Positions 41,401 through 53,097 are shown, counted from the first letter of the stretch. The stretch is 64,000 bases of DNA from Mesostigma viride (GCA_009746045.1 RPFO01001945.1:94154-158153); one strand, 5' to 3'. The notes: generated by a model from the letters alone, not told the origin. Numbers and translations: made by a program.

Positions 41401-44400
41401 CGCGAGCGCAGTCCCTGATGTAAGCGGCGCAAAACATCTTCAGTCGTTGGGTGGCGGTGGTCAGACGTGAGCTTACGGTTGCAGGTTAGGTGTGAGCCCT
41501 GTTTGCCGTGGCGCATGCAGTAGCTACTGGCGGTGAAGAATCATCACGTACAGAATTAAATTTGTCAATATCAAATAAAGAAACCGAAAGTTGGGATTTT
41601 TCGCTTAACGAAAGGGCATCCAATTTTCTCGGAAAGATGAGTTTCGAGACGTATTGGATCAACAAATGCGCCCATGACCCTTTAAGAATAGCAACTGCCC
41701 ATTATGACGAAAGCGCTTGAAAGTTAGTGGAAAAGACGGAATTAGAGTGGGTGAATGGGCAATTTTTCCTTAAAATGGCTTTGTCCCAGCTCTGTTGAGT
41801 ACGAGAAAACACTAAGGAGACGCAATGAGCTCGAAGAGTTGCCTTAGAACTTGATCGGTGAGTCTGCTGTTTTTTTTATTAAAAAAGGGGGGGGGGGGGA
41901 AAGCAAACATTACAATTTTAAGCAAGCTGACGAAAAAAAAAGAAGAAAGAATCCAAAAACATATGAAAATGAGCTTTTTGTCAAAAAATGGGATTGCTCA
42001 AATTTATGGTACTTGAAGCCGCATTTGTGAAAAAGTTTGATTTCTTACTCCAGAGAAAGGTTTATTTGGATTAGCTTTAAATAGTTGAGATGAAATGCAC
42101 AGAACGAGAGCAAATTTAAGCAAAGGCAGCAAAAAATGCGACCAATGCTGATGTTAAAAACATTGCAACCAACTTAGAAACGAAAAATTTTAGCTTAACA
42201 AAACGGGGAGTCGCATGCTGTCAGGTCACAAAGGGTCTGCAAATAACAAGTTAGGGGCAGGAATGCGCAGCTCATTGAAGTAGCGGGCAGTGGAGGGTGC
42301 CAGCTGGAGGAAGGGCACGGTTTTTGGAAGAGACAAAAGATTTGTTTTGACAGGCAGACGGTTCGTCATGGGACTAGTCAACTGTAGGCAGGAGAGCAGT
42401 TCAGCAGAGGCACTCGCGCCAGCCAATATCTTTTGAGGACTTGGTTAGGGTGAGGCGACCGTTTCGGTAGTAGGGGTCGTTATTGCGTGTGTCGGCCAGT
42501 ACTGCCCATCATCAACCCATGCTTTTGGGGGAGCACAGCCGCCCATTCTAGGGGGTCCCGCCCAGTCTAGCCGCGGGTCATCTGACTCAATTGGCTGCTC
42601 GGAGATTTCTGGAAGATGTGTTGTCTTGCTTTGGCTGTCACGCGCTTCTAACTAATGTGTTGCCTGACCACTTTCCTGCCCTTCTTCTGCGGATCTGAGC
42701 AAATCGTAAACCAACGCCCCCCCCAAGCACTTAAAAGAATACATGGCACCCCTGTCAAGTTCCCGTCATTTACACATTTTCCCTTTCCCCGTCCCCGCCT
42801 CCCCCCATTCCCTTCCCCTTGTACAGGGCCAGCGCGTGGGCCGTGTCACGGGATTGTAACCATACATGATTGTATTTACCACCTTCCCCCCCATCTCCCC
42901 CCCCCCTTTTGCAGGGCCAGCGCGTGGGGGTACCTCTGACGGCGTCACACCGCGCTCGCATTGCGTGGGCGATGCAGCGGCGTATGGAGGACCCGGCACT
43001 GCGCGCACGCATTAGCCGCAAGCTGAAGGGTGGGTGCTTGGACGTGTGTGCGTGCACAAGCACAGGGTTGATGTTTCTGCAACCCCCGCGATTTTTAGGG
43101 TTTGTATTTGTGCACGCACCCGCCACCGGCTTAAGGGGTGGGTGGCATGCAAGTGCAGGGGTGCTTAGGGCCGCGTACAGTTATCCAGGTGGGTACAGTG
43201 CACGCAGCAGCTGCAAGCTTGACCCAGCCGCAAGCTGAACTCAGCCGCAAGCTTAAAGAGTGGGTGTTTGTCTTGTCTCGTTTTCCCCTCCGTCTCCAGG
43301 CAAGCTCTCACCATGTTTCTGATCGCTGTCTCACACGCGTGGGTTCTCCTGCGACAACTGCGGCGCGCGCGTCACCGTGGGCGTGATGCATGGGTACCAT
43401 GCACGCATCCACCACGAATCCAAGGGTGCATATTAAGGGTGGGCGCAGCGCATGTGCGCGCTTGGAATCAATCCGCAAGCATGTGCGCGCTTGGAATCCA
43501 CCAGCACGCATGCCGCGCTTGGAATCATCAGCACGCATGCCGCGCTTGGAATCCACCCGCACGCATGCCGCGCTTGGAATCATCAGCACGCATGCCGCGC
43601 TTGGAATCCACCAGCACGCATGCCGCGCTTGGAATCAACCAGCACGCGTGCCGCGCTTGGAATCCACCCGCACGCATGCCGCGCTTGGAATCATCAGCAC
43701 GATGCCGCGCTTGGAATCCACCAGCACGCATGCCGCGCTTGGAATCATCAGCACGCATGCCGCGCTTGGAATCAACCAGCACGCGTGCCGCGCTTGGAAT
43801 CCACCCGCACGCATGCCGCGCTTGGAATCCACCAGCACGCATGCGCTTGGAATCCACCAGCACGCATGCCGCGCTTGGAATCATCAGCACGCATGCCGCG
43901 CTTGGAATCCACCCGCACGCATGCCGCGCTTGGAATTAACCAGCACGCATGCGCTTGGAACCCACCAGCACGCATGCCGCGCTTGGAATCCACCAGCACG
44001 CATGCCGCGCTTGGAATCCACCAGCACGCATGCCGCGCTTGGAATCCACCAGCACGCATGCCGCGCTTGGAATCCACCAGCACGCACGCCGCGCTTGGAA
44101 TCCACCAGCACGCATGCGCTTGGAATCCACCAGCACGCATGCCGCGCTTGGAATCCACCAGCACGCATGCCGCGCTTGGAATCATCAGCACGCATGCCGC
44201 GCTTGGAATCAACCAGCACGCATGCCGCGCTTGGAATCAACCAGCACGCGTGCCGCGCTTGGAATCCACCCGCACGCATGCCGCGCTTGGAATCATCAGC
44301 ACGATGCCGCGCTTGGAATCCACCAGCACGCATGCCGCGCTTGGAATCATCAGCACGCATGCCGCGCTTGGAATCAACCAGCACGCGTGCCGCGCTTGGA

Positions 44401-47019
44401 ATCCACCCGCACGCATGCCGCGCTTGGAATCCACCAGCACGCATGCGCTTGGAATCCACCAGCACGCATGCCGCGCTTGGAATCATCAGCACGCATGCCG
44501 CGCTTGGAATCCACCCGCACGCATGCCGCGCTTGGAATTAACCAGCACGCATGCGCTTGGAACCCACCAGCACGCATGCCGCGCTTGGAATCCACCAGCA
44601 CGCATGCCGCGCTTGGAATCCACCAGCACGCATGCCGCGCTTGGAATCCACCAGCACGCATGCCGCGCTTGGAATCCACCAGCACGCACGCCGCGCTTGG
44701 AATCCACCAGCACGCATGCGCTTGGAATCCACCAGCACGCATGCCGCGCTTGGAATCCACCAGCACGCATGCGCTTGGAATCAACCAGCACGCATGCGCT
44801 TGGAATCCACCAGCACGCATGCGCTTGGAATCCACCAGCACGCATGCCGCGCTTGGAATCCACCAGCACGCATGCCGCGCTTGGAATCCACCAGCACGCA
44901 TGCCGCGCTTGGAATCAACCAGCACGCATGCCGCGCTTGGAATCCACCAGCACGCATGCCGCGCTTGGAATCCACCAGCACGCATGCCGCGCTTGGAATC
45001 CACCAGCACGCACGCCGCGCTTGGAATCCACCAGCACGCATGCGCTTGGAATCCACCAGCACGCATGCCGCGCTTGGAATCCACCAGCACGCATGCCGCG
45101 CTTGGAATCATCAGCACGCATGCCGCGCTTGGAATCCACCAGCACGCATGCCGCGCTTGGAATCAACCAGCACGCGTGCCGCGCTTGGAATCCACCCGCA
45201 CGCATGCCGCGCTTGGAATCATCAGCACGATGCCGCGCTTGGAATCCACCAGCACGCATGCCGCGCTTGGAATCATCAGCACGCATGCCGCGCTTGGAAT
45301 CAACCAGCACGCGTGCCGCGCTTGGAATCCACCCGCACGCATGCCGCGCTTGGAATCCACCAGCACGCATGCGCTTGGAATCCACCAGCACGCATGCCGC
45401 GCTTGGAATCCACCAGCACGCATGCGGCGCTTGGAATCCACCAGCACGCATGCCGCGCTTGGAATCCACCAGCACGCATGCGCTTGGAATCCACCCGCAC
45501 GCATGCCGCGCTTGGAATCCACCCGCACGCATGCCGCGCTTGGAATCCACCAGCACGCATGCCGCGCTTGGAATCCACCCGCACGCATGCCGCGCTTGGA
45601 ATCCACCCGCACGCATGCCGCGCTTGGAATCCACCAGCACGCATGCCGCGCTTGGAATCCACCAGCACGCATGCCGCGCTTGGAATCCACCCGCACGCAT
45701 GCGCTTGGAATCCACCAGCACGCATGCCGCGCTTGGAATCCACCAGCACGCATGCCGCGCTTGGAATCAACCAGCACGCATGCGCTTGGAATCCACCAGC
45801 ACGCACGCCGCGCTTGGAATCCACCAGCACGCATGCCGCGCTTGGAATCCACCAGCACGCATGCGCTTGGAATCCACCAGCACGCATGCCGCGCTTGGAA
45901 CCCACCAGCACGCATGCCGCGCTTGGAATCCACCAGCACGCACGCGCTTGGAATCAATCCGCAAGCATGTGCGCGCTTGGAATCCACCAGCACGCATGCC
46001 GCGCTTGGAACCCACCAGCACGCATGCCGCGCTTGGAATCCACCAGCACGCATGCCGCGCTTGGAATCAACCAGCACGCCGCGGCTGGGAGAGCCCTTGG
46101 GTACAAACTGCTTCGCTGGGTGCGTACGGGCTGCCCGTGGAGCACTCCCGGGTGACTCCCCCCTGCCAGTTCAGGTCCCCCATTACTTGTCTTGTCCTGT
46201 CCATGACGATGCAAGCAACCACCTCCTGAAATAATTTTTTTCTATAACAGCTGATGCTGGTATGCTTCCGCAGGTTGCGACGCATTTCAAACGGTCCTTT
46301 TTGTGGTGTCACTTGTGCATGGAGCAGTGGAAGAGTTTTTGAAACATCCTAATTTGGCGCTTCTCGCTGTTCTCCCGTATGGGTTATGAGGAGCTTGGCT
46401 GCTGACATTTCTCCCTGTTCTCACCTATGGGCTATGAGGAGCTTGGCTGCTAACATTTATCGTCCACTTGTCGTCCCCTCGTCATTCCATGGCCCCCAAC
46501 TCCATCCTTCAATTGCTTTTTTCTGCAACAACTGCCCTCATAAAGATGAACTAACCAGGAAGGTTGTGTGGTGCGTGCTTGACCCCATCCCCTCCCCCCC
46601 CCCCGCAAAGCACAGGCCGCACGCGTGTGCCGTGCTGCAGCATATGCGGTAACGCGGGCCACAACCGACGTGGATGCAACGCGGGGGTATCCAGCCAGGC
46701 CAGCGGCACCGCAGGGAGTGCGGAACTAGCCACCCTGGGCGCATCGGGTGCCCAGAAGCCGTCCGCGCTGCGCCAGGCTCCCCCCGACGGCTATTCCGCC
46801 GCCACGAGGCAAGCCGCGGGTAACCCCTCGCGGTTCCACTACCGGTGCAGCATCTGCCAGGGGGTCGGGCATAACCGGCTCACCTGCCCCGACCGGAAGA
46901 AGGAGATCAAACCGCTGGCGGTCTCCGCAGGCATCGCGGGGGCGGGGGAGGGGTTTCCTGGCGCGCCGGCGCCGCGGCGGCAAGGTACACAACGGCTCGG
47001 TGGGGCTGCAGACCGGTGA
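38421..47019 (+). CDS. NUMOD3-motif and CCHC zinc-knuckle protein (four-exon model)
   Basis: Proposed exons: 38421-38536, 40626-40860, 42915-43029 and 46616-47019, all joined by GT-AG introns with matching phases (2, 0, 1), giving 289 residues. Exon 2 is acidic then Ser-rich, ending with KRASLSVDHREKISAALK. Exon 3 encodes GVPLTASHRARIAWAMQRRM then RARISRKLKG. Both fit the NUMOD3-type motif, a short helical DNA-binding element. Exon 4 has two CX2CX4HX4C knuckles, CSICGNAGHNRRGC and CSICQGVGHNRLTC, which usually bind single-stranded nucleic acid. The phase match across 3.6 kb supports joining exons 3 and 4. Exon 1 is least certain. A GT at 46982-46983 offers an alternative end. Function unknown; a nuclear nucleic-acid-binding role is inferred. 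Confidence 0.55.
39037..40123. mobile_element. Degenerate hAT-like non-autonomous element in intron 1
   Basis: The left part (39095-39180) resembles the right end of the hAT at 31960-32040 in reverse; both carry GTGTGGCTTT and TGGGC..GGC motifs. The right part (39990-40020) contains GTGGCATCTTGGGAG, similar to the inverse of 28080-28100. Putative ends are CATGGTTTTTGCAC and, inverted, CAGGGTTTTGATTAG. No matching 8-bp duplication was found, so the boundaries are tentative. Confidence 0.4.
42820..42930 (+). other. Duplicated splice acceptor and exon start in the zinc-knuckle gene
   Basis: CAGGGCCAGCGCGTGGG occurs at 42824-42840 and at 42912-42928, each after a pyrimidine tract. Only the second leads into the open NUMOD3-like frame. 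The first is followed shortly by divergent sequence, so it is a decoy or a partial tandem duplicate. Confidence 0.6.
43447..46080 (+). repeat. 28/25-bp minisatellite within intron 3
   Basis: Roughly 90-95 units of CATGCCGCGCTTGGAATCCA then CCAGCACG (28 bp), with a 25-bp variant lacking CCG and single-base variants (ATCATCAG, ATCAACC, ACCCGC). Blocks of variants recur in the same order (43510-43980, 44160-44580, 45060-45400), showing higher-order duplication. The unit has no stop in any frame on either strand, so frames of up to 925 residues span it. These are not genes. Confidence 0.96.
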
Positions 47020-47523
47020 CGGCGATTGGTCTAGTGGGCTGTCTGAGAGAGCCAGGCCGATTGTCCCCCAGGGTATCTGGCCTTCATGCGTATGGATTCT
47101 TCATCGTGCTGGCCTGCGCTGGTTGTCTCGTTGATATCAGTCAAGCTATCGATCACGTGCCTCCGTCTATTGCCCGGGTCACAACACTCTCGGTAACTCT
47201 ATTCAAGCCCCAAACTACCCCGGGGGGAGCCATCGCGGAGCGTTGCAGTGGCTCCCAATCGATGCACGGGGACACTTGTGCCAGTCAGCATGGCACTGGA
47301 TAGAGTTAGGGGGAAACAAGTATCTTCGATTAAATGTCTTCAAGGCATCCTGTCCTGTTACAGTCCATATGTCTGGCAGTGCGGAAATTCTGGTTCTTGG
47401 CCCTGGGATGTCTGTGAAAGTTGCATCCTTGCCTTAGCTAGGGGGATGCGGGCTGTGCTATACCCCGCGGGGGGGGTAAAAACGGTCGAGCTTCCTGTGT
47501 GCAGAAATATGTTCTTATGCCCT
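47020..47523. other. 3' flank of the zinc-knuckle gene with a 25-bp element tail
   Basis: No gene. CTGGCCTGCGCTGGTTGTCT then CGTTG at 47109-47133 is the 3' end of the SINE-like element family, but no flanking duplication was recognised. Confidence 0.5.
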
Positions 47524-47846
47524 TCAATTAAATTAAATTAAATTAAATTAAATTATAACATAGTATCTCCGCACATCTGAACCCTGTGATGCCAGATCTC
47601 CTTTGCGGCCGTTCCGAGCTTGGCACTGGATTCGTTGTCCACATCGTCGTGTCGCTGCAGCAACCCGATGTTTTCTGGCATACGCGGGCTTTTGGTTCCG
47701 CCGCACATTTGAAAGTGCTGTCCTCCGGATTTCTGCCTTTGCACGATGTGCAGTTCTTGGACGTTTGGAATCATGGCATGGCTAATGTAATGACTGACTA
47801 GCTAGACCTTTTCAGTGGTTTTCCATTTGCGGGTATTTCCTCGTAA
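47524..47846 (-). repeat. Diverged inverted copy of the 4590-4870 repeat
   Basis: The minus strand (CGAGGAAATACCCGCAAATG, GAAAACCACTGAAAAGG, later GAGATCTGGCATCACAGGG) parallels 4580-4870 and 7725-7765. An AATTA-repeat tail (47524-47560) lies at the left edge. Confidence 0.6.
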
Positions 47847-47847
47847 A

Positions 47848-48294
47848 TTAAAATTAAATTAAATTAAATTATAACATGCCTCCGTGGGGAGGTCATGTAG
47901 CACATATTTCATGATGGATGGGGTGGAGGAAGCCGCGTGATCGAACTATCCTAACTCTATCTAGAAAATCCTAACTGCACTACTCATCAAAACGCCTCCT
48001 CCGCTTGGGGGGAGGTGGCTTGCCCACAGGGTCGGGCGTGTGTGCCTTGACAATCTTCTTCCACCGCTCCTTGTCCTGCATGGCAGTCCAAAGACGGGAG
48101 AGAGAGTGGATGCGGTGCTCAAACTGGGCTGGGACCACGAGGTCGTCCAGCAACATCTGAACGTAGTTGGTGACAGGTTTCCCTACCCTTTTGGGAATGT
48201 CCTTGGGGCCAGTTCCTCGTAAATGGTGCGAGCTAATGGTGGTCACCACTAGACACTCCCTGCCAGTTAGGCTCGAAACACACGCCCTGATCAA
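47848..48294 (-). mobile_element. LINE-like fragment with conserved C-terminal ORF end (copy 1)
   Basis: On the minus strand an open frame from 48294 to 47980 reads GPKDIPKRVGKPVTNYVQML, then VVPAQFEHRIHSLSRLW and KPPPPKRRRRFDE before a stop. It is followed by a 3' UTR that ends TGCTACATGACCTCC...GGAGGCATGTTAT and an AATTT tail. The peptide is conserved in two other copies (48509-48968 and 56096-56600), so it was selected as protein at some time. I do not recognise the family; an ORF1-type protein of an unclassified LINE is possible. Confidence 0.6.
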
Positions 48295-48504
48295 GCATGC
48301 TGTTTCCGGCCCCGCCGTCTAGGTCATCTAGTCGTTCTACACGTAAGCCAGCCATAACTTCAATGCACAAGGCTACACATTTCCATCACCATTCATATTC
48401 ATCATCCTGAACGACTCGAACACACGGGCAGATCACGGCAGGCTCGAGCTACCATGGTCCGGATTCTCCCGATTTCTGGCCTGCAGGCGCTGGTTGTCTC
48501 CTTG
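48288..48504 (+). mobile_element. SINE-like element, 217-bp copy
   Basis: Runs from TGATCAAGCATGCTG to GGTTGTCTCCTTG, matching the 214-bp element at 27275-27488 end to end. Its 3' end abuts the ATAACATGACTCC end of the next repeat. Confidence 0.75.
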
Positions 48505-48508
48505 ATAA

Positions 48509-48968
48509 CATGACTCCGTTGGGAGATCATGTAGCACATATTCCCTTGCTGGATGGATGGAGGTGGGCGAAGCCGCGTAATCGAACTAAGCTAACTCTAA
48601 GCTATCTAGTCTAGGAACCCTAACTACTTTACTCAGCAAAGCGCCCCTAGCTTCCTCTTGGGGGGGGGGGGCTTGCCCACAGGGGCTGGCGTGTGAGCCT
48701 GAACAATCGTCTTCCACCTCTTCTTGTTCTGCATAGCAGTCCAAGCAAGAGAGAGGGAGTGAATGCGATGTTGACCACTAGGTCGGCCAGCAACTGCTGT
48801 GTATAGGTCATGGCATGTTTACCCATCTTTCTAGGGATGTCCTTGGGGCCAGGCCATGTCAGGATATGCCGCCCTGGCTGGCCAAGCCGCTGGGGGCCGG
48901 CCAGACCGAGGTCTGTGTCTACCTGACTTGTGCGAGCGAGATGTCCTACAACACATGCTACAAAGATA
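48509..48968 (-). mobile_element. LINE-like fragment with conserved ORF end (copy 2, broken)
   Basis: Same family as 47848-48294, with the hairpin CTCCCAACGGAG at its 3' end (48515-48530). The frame is broken by several indels. The neighbouring element inserted into its 5' side at TACAAAGATA. Confidence 0.6.
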
Positions 48969-49817
48969 TTAATTAATTAATTAATTATCAACATCACTCC
49001 GTTGGGAGTAGATGTAGCACATAGCCCTGAGAAGGGGCATATGGCTTTTAATACATTCTAGGCTACTTCATGCAAGGGTGGGAATGTAAGCTACCCCTGC
49101 TCTAGGTGCACCAGGGCACCCGCACCCTCATGGTCTATCACGCTATGCCCGGGTAAGGGGGGAGCATGCCTGTGAGGGGGAAGATCATCATGGCTATACA
49201 AAAACTAGAGCGTGGCATCTCAGCAGAGAGCAGCTCTCTGCATGGGCACAGCATTACTAAATAAAACTAGGCATCGTCTGGAGTGTGGCTCATCATAGGC
49301 ACACATGTACATGATTACATAAAGCGCGTGGCTTAGCTGGAATAGGGCCTCTAGGAGGCGTACATGTACATGGCCACGGTCTATCTATTCTACACTACTA
49401 CTGCTGTATTCCCCTAAGCTGGTGCGTCTGGAGTCGCTGGGGCCGCGGGGGTCGCCTGCCAGGGCTTGTGGCCGACGTAGATGGCCGCCCCCTTCCAGTA
49501 CACCGGCTGCCCCGCCTTGGTCTGCCGGAGCTGGAGGTAGGTCGGCCATAGCTCCCGTCGCCGTTGTTGCTGCGCCAGGGTCAAGTCGTCATCAAGGGTG
49601 AAGAGAGTCTTCTCGAGCCGCTTGCGGCGTCTGAGAAAGGAAATCTTGTCCGCCGGGGTCTTAAAGGTGAGAAGGAGCGGGGGCGGCCCGGCCTTACCCC
49701 GCGCGCGGGGAAGGTGGTGGGCGGCCAGCTCGATCTCACCAGTAAGGCCCATGCGATCAAGGATTTCTCTCTCAAAAGCACGCGCAAGCGTCTCGGAATT
49801 CTCACCTTCCTCCATCT
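48969..49817 (-). mobile_element. Truncated ORF1-bearing LINE with 10-bp target duplication
   Basis: TACAAAGATA is at 48959-48968 and 49818-49827. On the minus strand the insert begins inside ORF1 (MEEGENSETLARAFEREILD..., through LDDDLTLAQQQRRRELW, stop at 49414), continues with a 3' UTR like 118-558, and ends with the CTCCCAACGGAG hairpin and an AATT tail (48969-48988). The ORF1 C-terminal domain is undamaged. Confidence 0.88.
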
Positions 49818-49827
49818 TACAAAGATA

Positions 49828-50767
49828 AGCAAAATTGGTGCGAGAGGTCCCCAGTTCGATTCCGGTCGGATTCATTTGCAGATCGCGTTTTCCGCGTTTT
49901 CCGCGGCCTGGCACTGAACGCAAAGGTTTTCACCTTTGCGGAGTGTCTGATCAGAATATGCCCTTGGCTAATTGACTGGCCTCAAAACCTTGAGCGTGTA
50001 CGTACTAATAAAACTACTATAACAAGACTCCCTTGGGATCGAGATCATGTAGCACATTTTCCATTGCTGATGGGTGGGGGTGAGCGGAGCCGCGAAACTA
50101 AGCTAACTCTTATCTAAGCTAATAGATCTAAGCTTTGAAAAAGCGTGTACTATGCTAACCATGAACTGGCCGGTATGACTCATTCCACAATGACCAAAGT
50201 TGCGTGCCCATAGCATACGTAGTAGCATAAAATAAGTACTACTAGCTCTTGATTGCCCAGGGTCGGGCAATTTGTAAATCATGCAAGGTGAGACTATCCG
50301 TCGAGCCGAGCCCTCATCTCCGGCATCGGCCGGCATCCACGCCTCGGCCCATGTAGGTCAGAACCGTCACTGTAGTCCTTAGTCACGCACTCCTGTACGT
50401 GGGGAGCCGCGGAGCATCAACCATGGCATTGTCCTTACACGACATGTATGGGAGCACGAGTTTAACTAATTAATTAATTACACGACATGGGAACGCCATA
50501 TTCTGATTTGGCAAGCCGCAAAGGTGAAAACCATTTGCGTTCAGTGCCGGTCCGCGGAAAACGCGGAAAAACGCGATCTGCAAATGAATCCAGGCCGGCA
50601 TCGAAATACGCCACATGTCCAGGAATAGTTGTCTCGCTTAATTTTACAAAATTTATCCAAGTATTGTAATCCATCCACAACGATTCGCAATCGTCACCCT
50701 GGGCACCGTATTCGGTTTCGCAAAGAGAAAGGTCCAATTCCTTCTTCACTATCAACCCCCTCGTCCC
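49828..50767. other. Repeat-rich spacer next to the RWA gene
   Basis: It contains a degenerate GAGGTCCCCAGTTCGATTCC segment (49844-49863), reminiscent of a tRNA 3' half without a pairing T-stem. A hairpin CGCAAAGGT-TTTC-ACCTTTGCG follows near 49918-49939, with a rearranged copy at 50517-50545. A 3'-UTR fragment of the 47848 family lies at 50010-50110, and a variant of the hairpin-plus-AATT motif at 50450-50482. No gene is supported. Confidence 0.5.
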
Positions 50768-53097
50768 TCAAACCCCGAGGAACATCGAGCGGACCAGAAT
50801 CCCCAGCAGCCCGCAAGCGGTCGCCAGCAGCAGACCAATGACCGCATTAGAAGCCAGCCGGTGGTTGTCGTCATGCGGCACAAACGCAGTCTTCAACACA
50901 TCGGTCAGCTTGAACAGCCTGTACGAGATGAGGATGTACACGCAGGTGGCGATGACGAACGTGACCATCGGATAGCCCGGCACGTAGACCAGCAGCGACT
51001 TTGGCTGCGCGTTGGGGGCGCCCGTGTGCATCCACAGGTGGAACTGGGCGATGTACGTCTCCAGCGTGATCTTGCCCAGCCAGCCAAAGGTCGCGTTGGC
51101 GTACATGCGCATCGAGGGGGTCAGGTTGCGCAGCAAGATGTAGCTGCGCGTGCCAAGGCACAGGATGGTGGGGGCCGGGGGCAGAGTGCGGGCGTTCTGG
51201 AGAAATGAGGAAAGCAATACTGGGCGCATGGTGTGCCAATGACAACATTGACCACTAGTATCGATGAGACATCACCACGGTACATACCCACAGGGCTGTC
51301 AGGTAAGCCATTCCACCACCCCACATACTCACACATTTAGCTCTCAACAACTCACTCCACCCACATACATACCCACATGGTTGGCAATTCATGAACTGAA
51401 GCAGCTGGCTGATCAGATAACTGAATCTGCAAAGTTTAATTACTTGCAAACTGGCTGATCAACGACGCAGCACATACGCACATAGAGCCACATTGCAGAC
51501 AAGCAGTGCCTTACCCCATGAGCGCTTGGGTTTCAAACTAGCGTTACCGACTCACCCCATACACGCATGGGAATCACTGTCTCACTTCATATTCCCACGC
51601 CGCTCGCTCAAGTTAACTCACCCCACATACACCCCCGCTGGTGGCTATGTTAAGCTAACCCCATGAGCATCGAGTCCGAAACACACAACACCAACCACCC
51701 CTTGTACGGCAAACGAATCCACGAACACGGATAAGATAACAGCAGGCTCGAGCTACCATGGTCCGGATTCTCCAGATTTCCGGCCTGTGCTGGTTGTCTC
51801 ATTGATATTCTCAGCGACGCAGCTAGCTATTTTAAGCTCACCCCGTGAGAGGTATCCACGACGTGTACGGGTGCAACGCGTTGTACTCCAGCTTGGGCAG
51901 CACGTACACCCCCTGGTACCACGCAGCCAGCATGGCCGCGACGCCCACGATGACGGCGGACCGGACCATCGCGGTCCGAGGCCTAGTCAGCCCCTCGGCC
52001 CACCGGAGGGCCGCCTCCACGTACGGGTGTGCGTACGCGCACAACATGCCGAAGATCCACACGTAGCGGTCGAGGCCAGACCGGAAGTGCCATTCGTGGA
52101 GGCGGGGGATCTGGGGCCGGCGGGGGTCTGTGTACCCGACGAGGAAGTCAAGGGGGCCGAAGAGCTTCTCGAACACGCCAGGGAGGTCCCAGATCACGTA
52201 CACCAGGCCGAGCAGCGCGGCCAGCTTGAGGAAGATGCCAAGGTGGGTGTAGTTATATTTAGAGCCGAGCGCCAGCGCGGCGAAGACCAGCAGGGTGAAG
52301 GCCGTGTGCATCGGGCAGATGTAGTAGAGCATGTACTCGTTGTCCAGGACCATGCACACAAAGAAGACGAGGAAGTTGAGCCGCCACATCATTTGGCAGA
52401 AGCGGCCGACGCTGAAGTCTTTCTTGATGTAGTAGTACGAGAAGTTCCCGAAACCGGTCATCCAGACGTAGCCCGCAATGTAGACGCGGATCGCGTTGTA
52501 CAGCTCGGCCGCCTCGAAGTAGTGGTAAAGGAGGAACTGGACCTGCATCCACCCCTTCCATTCCTCCGTCTGGTCTCGGTTAAGCAAGCCGGTGGACTTG
52601 CCGGACAGGATGGAGGCCTGCTTGGTCTTGTGCAGAGACAGGCCCAGGGACACGAGGACGAGCACCAGGTAGAGCGCGATGAAGAAGTCGCGGCTGTAGG
52701 TCTTGGGACCGGAGGGTATCGAGCTCGTGCGCTCGCACACGTAAAAGAGGAGCATGAGGCCGCCGAATTCCGCCATCGCGCGGAGGACGGAGGTGCTGCG
52801 GAGCAACGTGGCCTGATCGCAGCAGACGAGGTTGACCAGGACGCGGCGCGGGGCGAGGTCCGCGTGGTCTTGCGGCTCCTCATCCGCGAGCTTCTTCCCG
52901 GGGGAGGATTTGGGCGAGCCGGTCAGTGGGGCGCTCTCTTCGAGGTCGTCCGTGCTCGGCCGCCGGGCTTGGAGCGCGCCCCGCCTCGCCAAGATTTGCA
53001 GGTACTCGCTGTACAGCCATAGTATCAACACTGGGACGTAGAAGATGATGCATGCTATCTGCCCCACCGTAATGTCAGCTCCCTCGTCTACCGCCAT
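50768..53097 (-). CDS. RWA: RWA-like cell-wall polysaccharide O-acetylation protein (CAS1-domain, multi-pass membrane)
   Basis: Exon 1 is 53097-51842 and exon 2 is 51143-50768, on the minus strand. The donor is GGG|GTGAGC and the acceptor GCGCAG|C, joining WIPLTG to YILLRNL in frame; the product is 543 residues, the usual RWA length. It starts MAVDEGADITVGQ, aligning with plant RWA N-termini. The SGNH esterase domain of animal CASD1 is absent, as in RWAs. Hallmarks in order: AMAEFGGLMLLFYVCERTS, LNRDQTEEWKGWMQVQF, GYVWMTGFGNFSYYYIKKDF, YMLYYICPMHT, LHEWHFRSGLDRYVW, HPYTSWIPLT, WLGKITLETYIAQFHLWMH. Plant RWAs are Golgi multi-pass proteins needed for acetylation of wall polysaccharides, probably supplying acetyl groups to TBL transferases. 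The 698-bp intron holds a SINE-like insertion. ATG 53097 has a favourable GCCATGG context. Confidence 0.92.
51715..51804 (+). mobile_element. SINE-like element inside the RWA intron
   Basis: A 5'-truncated copy ending GGTTGTCTCATTG at 51804, about 37 bp inside the intron from the exon 1 boundary, in antisense orientation to the gene. Confidence 0.75.

Noticed and set aside
43452-46080. Minisatellite as a CRISPR array
   Set aside because: The units are contiguous variants of one sequence without unique spacers, in eukaryotic intron DNA.
43390-46234. Giant ACRAWNPPARMPRLE-type repeat protein
   Set aside because: The 28/25-bp unit shifts frame at every copy and is stop-free in all frames; it lies between two phase-compatible exons.
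49844-49880. tRNA 3' half suggested by CCCCAGTTCGATTCC
   Set aside because: The T-stem has mismatches and no D-arm or anticodon arm was found upstream, even across the inserted LINE fragment.
51787-53022. 411-residue plus-strand frame opposite the RWA exon
   Set aside because: The minus-strand product matches the RWA family throughout; the plus strand is a GC-rich shadow.
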